A stretch of DNA of 32,890 nucleotides from NCBI GenBank assembly GCA_027056215.1, contig JALULO010000143.1, positions 1 to 32,890 on the forward strand. The letters are read 5' to 3'. A program made the translations under genes and the position numbers. Below, piece by piece: positions 25,515 through 31,927 of this stretch. This DNA comes from Campylobacterales bacterium. Its GTDB lineage: Bacteria > Campylobacterota > Campylobacteria > Campylobacterales > QNZT01. Within the stretch, counting starts at the first letter, position 1. Every line of letters starts with the position of its first letter. The notes under the pieces were generated by a model. The model worked only from the letters and a program-made list of their open reading frames with translations. It was not told the origin of the DNA and did not search any database.

Positions 25515-26066
25515 TTAGTAAATAAAATAACGAATAGATGCATAACCGTATACTTCGGTCTCTTTGACGTATTCAATGTGTGCAGTAGATATGATACCGC
25601 CAAGTGCAAAAACTCTTATTGATGTAGATTGTACAACCTCTTTCAAAAAGCCTATACCTTTTGGTTTACCCTTGTTCGGAGAAGCGAAAATGGGACTTAT
25701 GGTAACAGCATCAGCTCCCAATATCTGTGCCTTTGCAACTTCTTCAAGAGTATGTGTGCTTATAATCACAAAAAGATTTTTTCTTTTAGCTTTGCCAATC
25801 AAATCCATTTGATCAGAAGTGAGATGGATTCCATCAAAACCCAAGTTTTGGGCTATAGCTATTTCTTTGTTTATTAAAATACAAGAAATTTTATATCTTT
25901 TTGCATAATCCAAAAAGATTTTGGCATATGAAGCACTATCCATAGAAACTTTATCTCGAAAACATGCGTAATCTATTGTATTTTTCGAAAATACGTTTTG
26001 AAGATAAATTTTAAAGGTTTCTATATCATGATAATAGGAAGGATCAGATATAAAATAAGCCTTCAT
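25515..26066 (-). CDS. ThiE/TenI-like TIM-barrel protein
   Basis: 183 residues, a little short for ThiE (~200-210). Barrel blocks of thiamine-phosphate synthase and TenI are visible: ACFRDK (strand 2), GFDGIHLTSDQMDL, ISTHTLEEVAKA, GADAVTISPIFASPNKGKPKG and RVFALGGI. The pyrophosphate-binding ND of ThiE is INKE here, and the C-terminal helix is reduced. It may be a TenI-type thiazole tautomerase or a divergent ThiE in thiamine synthesis; I favour TenI-like. It starts 17 nt after the small membrane gene. No thi-box riboswitch is seen upstream. Confidence 0.65.
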   Translation of the reverse strand: MKAYFISDPSYYHDIETFKIYLQNVFSKNTIDYACFRDKVSMDSASYAKIFLDYAKRYKISCILINKEIAIAQNLGFDGIHLTSDQMDLIGKAKRKNLFVIISTHTLEEVAKAQILGADAVTISPIFASPNKGKPKGIGFLKEVVQSTSIRVFALGGIISTAHIEYVKETEVYGYASIRYFIY

Positions 26067-26083
26067 ACTTAATTCTTTAGATT

Positions 26084-26389
26084 TTAATGTGTTGAAGAAT
26101 GATTATCCCGATCAGATTGATGTTTGTGACTATTTTGTATGGCTGATAGCATTTTTTGTAAAAGAATTGTTTGCTTCTGCTTTTCGCGATAAACTTCCAA
26201 CTTTAAACTAGCCATTTCAAAAAATATAACCATAAACAAGCCAATACTCGCGCCAAAAAAAGCACCAATTAATGCCATAATCAACCCAAAAGGATAAAAA
26301 AGCGTAAAGAAAAGATACGCTCCTATGATAACGGCAGCCCAAGAGGCTCCCTGCATAAAACTAAGTATTTTAACGTAGTTCTTATTCAT
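26084..26389 (-). CDS. Small two-helix membrane protein downstream of atpB
   Basis: 101 residues. Two adjacent membrane segments (~16-32 and ~35-59, glycine- and alanine-rich) form a hairpin, followed by a charged ~40-residue helical tail rich in K, Q and H (YREKQKQTILLQKMLS). It begins 3 nt after the atpB stop without a strong Shine-Dalgarno. Size and hairpin form recall AtpI-like ATP synthase accessory proteins, which usually lie next to atpB, but the similarity is only of shape. I cannot name it. Confidence 0.6.
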   Translation of the reverse strand: MNKNYVKILSFMQGASWAAVIIGAYLFFTLFYPFGLIMALIGAFFGASIGLFMVIFFEMASLKLEVYREKQKQTILLQKMLSAIQNSHKHQSDRDNHSSTH

Positions 26390-26392
26390 ATA

Positions 26393-27073
26393 TTAAAGTG
26401 TTTCATCACTTAACGTAACTGCACCAGCCAAATATACATACGTTAAAATCATAAAAATAAATGCTTGAAGCAATGCTGAAAATGTAAGTAGTGCAAATGG
26501 CGCTAATGGTGCGATAAAAGGCGCTAACATAAGGATAACAGCTAAAAACAGATCATCACCTTTGATATTTCCAAAAAGTCTGAACGAAAGTGAAATAATT
26601 CTAGATAAATGAGAAACGATTTCAATAGGAAACATTAATGGTGCCAATAGCTTTTCAGGCCCCATAAAATGTGCAAAATAGTGAATAACACCATTTTTTC
26701 TGATTCCCTCAAAGTTATAGTATACAAACACAATCAATGCCAACGCCAATGTAAAGTTGATATTACTTGTTGGAGATTCAAAACCAGGAATAATTCCAAT
26801 CAAGTTAGCAACCAATACAACAAGACCGATTGTTGCTACCAAAGGAAGGTATTTTCTGGCTAAATCTTCGCCAATAACATCTTTTCCCATTGTAATAACA
26901 CCACCAAGATAACTCTCGGCAACATTTTGTGCGCCTTGTGGAACAATTTGCATCGCACTGATAGCAGACTTTGCGAACCAAAGTACTAACGCAGCAACAA
27001 AAAGTGTATGTATCACAATCAAAAAAGTGTGATTTTCCCAAAGTAAACCAAAAAAAGTAAAAACTTCATTCAC
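26393..27073 (-). CDS. atpB: ATP synthase F0 subunit a
   Basis: 226 residues, with 5-6 membrane helices. The proton-channel helix carries the essential arginine R165 in [15 protein letters not shown], and the last helix has [17 protein letters not shown]. It forms the static half-channels through which protons drive the c-ring. The start is GTG with AAAAGGAT 6-8 nt upstream. No other F1F0 gene is nearby, which matches the split arrangement known in Campylobacterota, where atpB stands apart from the atpHAGDC cluster. Confidence 0.96.
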   Translation of the reverse strand: MNEVFTFFGLLWENHTFLIVIHTLFVAALVLWFAKSAISAMQIVPQGAQNVAESYLGGVITMGKDVIGEDLARKYLPLVATIGLVVLVANLIGIIPGFESPTSNINFTLALALIVFVYYNFEGIRKNGVIHYFAHFMGPEKLLAPLMFPIEIVSHLSRIISLSFRLFGNIKGDDLFLAVILMLAPFIAPLAPFALLTFSALLQAFIFMILTYVYLAGAVTLSDETL

Positions 27074-27121
27074 GGACAGATCCTTTTAAAGCATATAATT
27101 TGATGGGATTTTACTCAAATT

Positions 27122-27883
27122 TCATTTAAGTGTAGCTAAAATCTTCTCTTGACCAATACGATAAAGTGCAAAATCATACTTAACAGGATCATCAACATCA
27201 AACTGTTTTAACGTTTGTGTAAGTAAAATAACTGCTTTAAGGTCATAACTTTTACGTTTCAATAGACCAAGTTTTTGTGCTACTTTAAACGTATGTGTAT
27301 CTAAAGGGATCAAAAGATCTTTTTTCTCTACACTATGCCAAAGTCCCATATCTAAGCTATCTTTACGAACCATCCAACGTAAAAACATATTCCAACGTTT
27401 GTACGTTGATGTCGTATTGTGTACGGGTGGTCTTCCAATCAAAAAATGATATCCTCTACTTTTATAATCATATAAATTTTCAAGCCATGATATCAGTGCA
27501 TACAAGCCATCCAAAATAGAATTTTCAAGCCTATAACCTTGAGAAAAAATATTTTCTAAACTATCTTCTGATTTTGCTCTTCTTAACATGATAAAAAGTC
27601 CAATAACATCACGAGAATTTTGAAAACGATAATAATGCTTCTGAAATTTTCTTTTAATCTCTTCTTCACTCTTTGTTAACAAAGAAAAGTCTAAACTCTG
27701 CAAAAATTTTACAATCAATCTAGCATTTCCATAAGCAAACAGTGCACAAATCAAAGCAATGTATTCATCTCTATACTCCCGTGCTACCAAGAGTGGATCA
27801 GGTTTAGCTATGCTAAGTTCACTGACAACATCTCGTTTCACTACTTCACACTCAAGAAGTTTAAAAACTTCTGATTCTCTCAA
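27122..27883 (-). CDS. TIGR02757-like protein of unknown function
   Basis: 253 residues that I recall as the uncharacterised TIGR02757 family (recognition from memory, so moderate confidence). Features: a conserved-looking PDPLLVAREYRDEYIALICALFAYG segment, RPPVHNTTSTYKRWNMFLRWMVRKD near the middle, and PLDTHTFKVAQKLGLL, an arrangement reminiscent of HhH/endonuclease III-like helical proteins (compare LPLDTH and D in the DNA glycosylase fold). No membrane segment or signal peptide. It starts with TTG abutting the permease stop, with AGAAGG 8 nt upstream. Enzymatic role unknown. Confidence 0.7.
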   Translation of the reverse strand: MRESEVFKLLECEVVKRDVVSELSIAKPDPLLVAREYRDEYIALICALFAYGNARLIVKFLQSLDFSLLTKSEEEIKRKFQKHYYRFQNSRDVIGLFIMLRRAKSEDSLENIFSQGYRLENSILDGLYALISWLENLYDYKSRGYHFLIGRPPVHNTTSTYKRWNMFLRWMVRKDSLDMGLWHSVEKKDLLIPLDTHTFKVAQKLGLLKRKSYDLKAVILLTQTLKQFDVDDPVKYDFALYRIGQEKILATLK

Positions 27884-28687
27884 CTATAAAACCTTCTCTT
27901 TTTCATTTGTTTTACTTTGCAAATAATCTGAAATATTGACCAACGAGTAAATCACCAAAAATATCATCAAACCAGGAAAGAAACTAAGCCACCAAGCAAT
28001 ATCTACAACCCCTTTACCCTCACTTAAAATACTACCCCAGCTAATCTGTGGAGGCATAATACCTATGCCCAAAAAGCTCAAACCACTTTCCGCCAAAATC
28101 GCACCGCCAACACCAAAGGTAAACGAGATAAAAAAGATTGGTGCTAAAAGTGGTGTAAAATATTTAAGGATGATTTTTAGACGACTCACACCTGAAGCTT
28201 TTAAAACTTTGATATAGGGCTTGGAAGAGATAGCAAAACTCTCACTACGAATCAACCTCGCCATCCCCATCCAGCCAGTTACCGAGATAATCAAGATCAA
28301 AACCCAAACAGATGCATTCATATAACTGATAAGAGCCAATAAAAGGAAAAAAGTTGGAAAAGTTAAAAATAGATCAATCATGATCACAATCAACTTGTCT
28401 GTCGTACCTTTGAAAAATCCCGAACTAACACCTATCACCAAACCTAAAAAACTAGCAATCAATGCTGAACCTACACCTATACTTAAAGAGATCTTTCCAC
28501 CCTCGATAATACGTGCTAAAAGATCCCTTCCCAACCTATCCGTACCAAAAATATGTTCAGAGGAAGGAGGCAAAAGGATAGCCGTTTTATCAAGCAAATA
28601 AGGAGAATGACTATAAACCAATTCTCCAAAAAAAGAGATGAGTATTATCAATACTAAAATAACAATACTATTATATGGCACACGCAT
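27884..28687 (-). CDS. Peptide-type ABC transporter permease (DppC/OppC family)
   Basis: 267 residues from the ATG at 28687, which shares one base with the dgkA stop (TGATG); a longer start at 28723 inside dgkA is less likely. After an N-terminal helix, GTDRLGRDLLARIIEGGKISLSIG is the family's entry block, and ASGVSRLKIILKYFTPLLAPIF is the EAA loop that contacts the ATPase. Six membrane segments are likely. Such permeases pair with a DppB-type permease, ATPases and a binding protein to import peptides, nickel or similar; none of these lies in the window, so it is an orphan here. Substrate undetermined. Confidence 0.88.
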   Translation of the reverse strand: MRVPYNSIVILVLIILISFFGELVYSHSPYLLDKTAILLPPSSEHIFGTDRLGRDLLARIIEGGKISLSIGVGSALIASFLGLVIGVSSGFFKGTTDKLIVIMIDLFLTFPTFFLLLALISYMNASVWVLILIISVTGWMGMARLIRSESFAISSKPYIKVLKASGVSRLKIILKYFTPLLAPIFFISFTFGVGGAILAESGLSFLGIGIMPPQISWGSILSEGKGVVDIAWWLSFFPGLMIFLVIYSLVNISDYLQSKTNEKEKVL

Positions 28688-29049
28688 CACAACAACTCTT
28701 TGTAAACAATAATACACCAACAAGTAAGATGCAATAAAACCGTAAATAACACAGCAGCAGAACCCATATCTTTGGCATATTTTGCCAAGGGATGTATCTC
28801 ATGCGTCACAAGATCAACTACATTTTCGATAGCAGAATTTAATAACTCAGTTACAATAATGATGATAGCCGTAACAAATAAGATCAACTTACTGCTTAAT
28901 GTAAGCGGCAAAAGTATAACAGCAAGTAGGATGAAAAAACCAAAAAAGAGTTCTAACTTAAAAGATGTCTCTGTTTTTACTGCTATCAAAATACCTTCTA
29001 TAGCATACATAGCATTTTTAAATAGAGAATACTTTGGTTTATTTTGCAT
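28687..29049 (-). CDS. dgkA: Diacylglycerol kinase
   Basis: 120 residues, typical of prokaryotic DgkA. Three membrane helices are visible, and the catalytic signature NSAIENVVDLVTHEIHPLAKYAKDMGSAAV holds the essential glutamates and Asp. It phosphorylates diacylglycerol released by lipid A or periplasmic glucan modification, returning phosphatidic acid to phospholipid synthesis. The start is supported by AGGAA 6 nt upstream, and TATGAT on the minus strand (29079-29074) is a plausible -10. It leads the run that continues with the peptide-type permease. Confidence 0.95.
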   Translation of the reverse strand: MQNKPKYSLFKNAMYAIEGILIAVKTETSFKLELFFGFFILLAVILLPLTLSSKLILFVTAIIIIVTELLNSAIENVVDLVTHEIHPLAKYAKDMGSAAVLFTVLLHLTCWCIIVYKELL

Positions 29050-29073
29050 ATATATTCCTAAATATTTTTACAA

Positions 29074-29079
29074 ATCATA
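29074..29079 (-). promoter_or_regulatory. Predicted -10 box for the dgkA unit
   Basis: TATGAT on the minus strand, preceded by a T-rich stretch, would give a start near 29067 and a leader of about 18 nt. It is back to back with the tpx promoters. Confidence 0.4.
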
Positions 29080-29121
29080 GCTAAAAATTCTATCTATTTA
29101 CATAAGAATTACAAAAAATGG

Positions 29122-29127
29122 TATAAT
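29122..29127 (+). promoter_or_regulatory. Distal -10 box of tpx
   Basis: GGTATAATAAATG carries a consensus TATAAT 95 nt before the tpx ATG. With the proximal box at 29175 it makes a tandem promoter; the transcript from here would run through the dyad at 29149-29169. Confidence 0.45.
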
Positions 29128-29148
29128 AAATGTCTTTATTTGGATCAA

Positions 29149-29169
29149 TTAAGACAATATTTATCTTAA
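29149..29169. promoter_or_regulatory. 21-bp dyad upstream of the proximal tpx -10, candidate operator
   Basis: TTAAGA and TCTTAA form perfect 6-bp arms at the ends of TTAAGACAATATTTATCTTAA, with an extra AA/TT match inside. It ends 5 nt before the proximal -10, covering the -35 region, where a repressor or activator of a peroxide-defence gene would act. Which regulator (PerR-, Fur- or CosR-like) cannot be told from the sequence. Confidence 0.4.
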
Positions 29170-29174
29170 TTTGT

Positions 29175-29180
29175 TATAAT
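29175..29180 (+). promoter_or_regulatory. Proximal -10 box of tpx
   Basis: TTGTTATAATTCTGG contains a perfect TATAAT 41 nt before the tpx ATG, and AAGGA at 29211-29215 is the ribosome-binding site. This is the best sigma-70-type box in the window. Confidence 0.6.
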
Positions 29181-29221
29181 TCTGGTTCAATTAAAAAAAA
29201 TTATAATTTAAAGGATATTTA

Positions 29222-29737
29222 ATGGCAACTGTAACATTAAAAGGCGATACTGTATGTAACCTAAGCGGAACTGAAATCAACGTAGGTGACGATGCACCTC
29301 AAATCACCGTAGTAAACTCTGCTGGTTTAGCTGACAAAGTAGTCGGTGGTGCACAAGATAACGTACAACTGATCGTTGTAGTACCTTCACTTGATACTGC
29401 GGTATGTGCTGCTGAAACAAGAAAGTTTAATGAAAAAGCAGCTGACATCGAAGGTGTTGATACAACTGTTGTTTCTATGGACTTACCATTTGCTGCTGGT
29501 AGATTTTGTACAGCTGAGGGAATCGAAAACTTGACTGTCGCTTCAGACTTTAGAAACAAAGATTTTGCTAACGCTTACGGTGTACTTTTAGCGGATGGAC
29601 CTTTAGCAGGTGTTACTGCAAGAGCGATCTTTGTAGTTGGTAAAGATGGAAAAGTTACGTACAAAGAACTTGTTCCTGAAATCACTGCTGAACCTGAGTA
29701 TGACAAAGCACTAGAAGCTGCAAAAGCAGCTGTATAA
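29222..29737 (+). CDS. tpx: Thiol peroxidase (Tpx)
   Basis: 171 residues. A two-cysteine atypical peroxiredoxin: peroxidatic C62 in SLDTAVCAAETRKFN and resolving C96 in AGRFCTAEG, 34 apart as in E. coli Tpx. The ASDFRNKDFANAYGV block and GPLAGVTARAIFV are also typical. It reduces H2O2 and alkyl hydroperoxides with electrons from thioredoxin. No clear export signal is seen, so a cytoplasmic site is likely. Codon choice is unlike its neighbours (GTA, GCT, AAC frequent), as expected of a highly expressed gene. It is a single-gene unit with tandem promoters and its own strong terminator. Confidence 0.97.
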   Translation: MATVTLKGDTVCNLSGTEINVGDDAPQITVVNSAGLADKVVGGAQDNVQLIVVVPSLDTAVCAAETRKFNEKAADIEGVDTTVVSMDLPFAAGRFCTAEGIENLTVASDFRNKDFANAYGVLLADGPLAGVTARAIFVVGKDGKVTYKELVPEITAEPEYDKALEAAKAAV

Positions 29738-29744
29738 GTTTTAA

Positions 29745-29779
29745 GGTAAAAAGTGGGATATCCACTTTTTACCCTTTTT
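29745..29779 (+). terminator. Intrinsic terminator of tpx
   Basis: A perfect 12-bp stem, GGTAAAAAGTGG (29745-29756) with CCACTTTTTACC (29762-29773), a 5-nt loop GATAT, then C and TTTTT. It lies 8 nt after the tpx stop and is the strongest terminator in the window. Confidence 0.85.
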
Positions 29780-29795
29780 GTACTACAATCTCTTT

Positions 29796-30377
29796 ATGAG
29801 ATTTATCGTTATAGCACTTCATGCGGAAGCAAACCCGATCATAAAAGCTTTAAAGCTAGAGCTAACCCACAAAAAACCTTTTTCTCTTTATGAAAACAAA
29901 TCAATCAAACTTATCATCAGTGGCATTGGCAATATCAACGCTTCATCTGCAACAACCTATCTATTAACAAAATATCATAGCAGTGATAAAGATATCATCA
30001 TCAATATCGGTATATGCAGTACATACCATGAAGATGAACCTATCGGTACACTTTATGAGATAGATAAGATTATTCATGCAAATACACACAAAGTTTATCA
30101 TCTAAGTAAAAAAAGTCATCTCACACAAACAGCATTACTAACATCTTTTGCAACACCACAAAGTAAAAAACATCCAAAGTACCATCTCGCCGACATGGAG
30201 AGTATCGGGTTTTATCTTGCCTCAAAAAAGTTTATGAAATATGAAAATATATATCTTTTTAAAATCGTTTCAGATCATCTAAATGATGAGATTTTAAAAC
30301 ATCAAGAAGTTGAAACAATGATAGAAAAACATCTACCACTGTTTCATAAACTGCTAAATACTAAGAACGAGGCGTAA
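29796..30377 (+). CDS. Short nucleosidase-like protein of the phosphorylase superfamily
   Basis: 193 residues from ATG 29796; a TTG at 29778 would lie in the tpx terminator tail and is rejected. The fold of MTA/SAH nucleosidases and purine phosphorylases is visible: N-terminal FIVIALHAEANPII (general acid Glu region), GIGNINASSATTYLL (compare GIGKVNAA), INIGICST, and catalytic region ADMESIGFYLA followed by KIVSDHLND with the catalytic Asp. It is ~35-40 residues shorter than MTAN. It may cleave an N-glycosidic bond in a nucleoside such as methylthioadenosine or a futalosine-type compound; the substrate is not known. No ribosome-binding site is clear. Confidence 0.7.
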   Translation: MRFIVIALHAEANPIIKALKLELTHKKPFSLYENKSIKLIISGIGNINASSATTYLLTKYHSSDKDIIINIGICSTYHEDEPIGTLYEIDKIIHANTHKVYHLSKKSHLTQTALLTSFATPQSKKHPKYHLADMESIGFYLASKKFMKYENIYLFKIVSDHLNDEILKHQEVETMIEKHLPLFHKLLNTKNEA

Positions 30378-30416
30378 GGAAAAGAAAATAAGTATTTCAT
30401 CCTTAGAATAATTTTT
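30375..30416 (+). terminator. Possible terminator of the nucleosidase-like gene
   Basis: TAAGGA (30375-30380) pairs with TCCTTA (30400-30405), and inside it GAAAATA and TATTTC can extend the stem with a bulge. AATAATTTTT follows. The structure begins in the stop codon. The remaining bases to 30470 hold nothing I can identify. Confidence 0.4.
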
Positions 30417-30470
30417 GACGGCTTACTTTTTCGTATGTCTCTTTACTGCAACAGATGCGTTACCTTTAAT

Positions 30471-31763
30471 TTACTTCACTACTTTAGCTCTATATACCTC
30501 TTCCATCATAGCTTTCCAATCTGCATCCAGACTATAAGCCAAACCATCATCTGCATGAATAGCAGGGTCATTTAGCCAGTCAAGCGAAATACGCCCTCCT
30601 TTATTGTCAGAGGAAGAAGCAGAATAGAAAATAACATATTTATCACTCTTATCCAGTGCACGTTCCAAGGTTGTTTTCATATCCATAAGACCTACCTTAT
30701 CTGTAGTATCAAACTCAGGATATGTGGCACTTGCTAAAGGTTCATTTGAAACCATAAAGTCCACATATATCTCTTTAGCCCATGAAGCACGTTCCTCTTG
30801 TGGCACGACCCAATGCTGCGTGGCATCTACGACATTGTTAGTAGTATTTAAGGCGATGGTATGTTTACGCCAAGTATAAGCATCATCAAACTGCTTCTGT
30901 GTACGAAGTCTGTAGTCTTCACCCATATCATGCAATGTCGCCTGATGCGATAGTCCTTTTTTTAATCCCGTAAACATAGCACCTGCCCATTCATGCTGAC
31001 GCTCCAGTCCGACATCGACGACAACAGGATGTCCATCGATGCCACGATTGGCTTCTATATGTCCCTCCACAGGAGAATGATAATAGAGTACATCTATAGC
31101 GGAATACGCACGCACCATAGCGTCCATGATTTGCTTAAAACGTGCAGTAATCTTGGCTGAATGCTCCGTAAAAGTATGGTTAGGATTTTTATATGCTTTA
31201 GCATCATACCATGCATCACCATGCTTATAGTTAATCATTTTAAGGCTCTCATCATCATAAGCTTCATCGTCATAGACAATCCCTCTAAAGCCTAAATTTT
31301 TAGCTACTTTAGCTAGAGTTTTAAAGTTTGCTATCACATTGTTCCATACCCCATCATCCCAAAAGTCACCAGGGTAATGCATATTTACGATTAAAAAGTT
31401 TGATTTTGTCGGGTATAAATCCTTTACAGCTTTCACTTCATTCCAAATAGAGTCATAAGTTAGTAAGGACGTATTGGACTCCATCACTGTATTGGTATAG
31501 GAGTTACCTACCATAGTAAACCCCGAAAAAGGCAAAGTATTGATGTATGCAGCCCTTGCAGCAAAATTATCTGCCATTTCAGGAAGCCAGTGTCCTTTTT
31601 GGTAAAGAATCAACTCTTTTTTACTATGTAACTGTGTCACATCATCAGTATGATTGTCAGAGCCAATAGTATCTTTGGATAGTGGTTTAGCAGTACTGTT
31701 TCCGCATCCTAAAAAAGATACAAGAGCAAACACAGAGAAAGAGATAATAAGAATTTTTAGCAC
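30471..31763 (-). CDS. Predicted lipoprotein of unknown function, glycosidase-like in outline
   Basis: 430 residues. The N-terminus is a signal peptide with a loose lipobox FLGC giving lipidated C20, then a Ser/Asp-rich linker (~21-48). The rest is soluble, with aromatic-rich strand/helix alternation. Acidic clusters include GIVYDDEAYDDES (~165-175) at the end of what looks like a barrel strand (LGFRGIVYD), and YYHSPVEGH later. This resembles a TIM-barrel carbohydrate-active enzyme, but I do not recognise a family. The start is GTG with AAAGG upstream; a 23-bp dyad lies just before that. It is probably membrane-anchored in the periplasm or on the surface. The divergent neighbour is an exported patatin. 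Confidence 0.65.
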   Translation of the reverse strand: MLKILIISFSVFALVSFLGCGNSTAKPLSKDTIGSDNHTDDVTQLHSKKELILYQKGHWLPEMADNFAARAAYINTLPFSGFTMVGNSYTNTVMESNTSLLTYDSIWNEVKAVKDLYPTKSNFLIVNMHYPGDFWDDGVWNNVIANFKTLAKVAKNLGFRGIVYDDEAYDDESLKMINYKHGDAWYDAKAYKNPNHTFTEHSAKITARFKQIMDAMVRAYSAIDVLYYHSPVEGHIEANRGIDGHPVVVDVGLERQHEWAGAMFTGLKKGLSHQATLHDMGEDYRLRTQKQFDDAYTWRKHTIALNTTNNVVDATQHWVVPQEERASWAKEIYVDFMVSNEPLASATYPEFDTTDKVGLMDMKTTLERALDKSDKYVIFYSASSSDNKGGRISLDWLNDPAIHADDGLAYSLDADWKAMMEEVYRAKVVK

Positions 31764-31927
31764 AGTTCACACCTTTGATATGATCATGATATCAAAATTT
31801 TTTATAAATTGCATCAGTAATTGAATAGTTTGCAGATTCTTCAAAACTTTATTTTTATCTGGAATGGTATTTGGGATAATATGACAGAAAAAACATCCTT
31901 CAAACAAAATTCTGCTAAAATTTTCTT
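31764..31927. promoter_or_regulatory. Divergent intergenic region with a 23-bp dyad
   Basis: TTTGATAT (31774-31781) and ATATCAAA (31789-31796) form perfect 8-bp arms around GATCATG, directly upstream of the lipoprotein ribosome-binding site. On the minus strand TATAAA near 31800-31806 is a possible -10, placing the dyad at the transcript start. On the plus strand GATAAT (31875-31880) is a weak -10 for the patatin gene. Confidence 0.4.

Noticed and set aside
28688-28723. Longer N-terminus for the ABC permease, beginning inside dgkA
   Set aside because: The ATG at 28687 couples to the dgkA stop and starts right at the family's first helix; the extra 12 residues are probably not made.
29778-29795. 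TTG start for the nucleosidase-like gene
   Set aside because: It overlaps the T-tract end of the tpx terminator, and the conserved N-terminal strand begins at the ATG 18 nt later.
31861-31885. Possible sigma-54 promoter (TGG...TTGGG) before the patatin gene
   Set aside because: The GC half of the -12 element is missing (GG instead of GC), so it does not meet the consensus.
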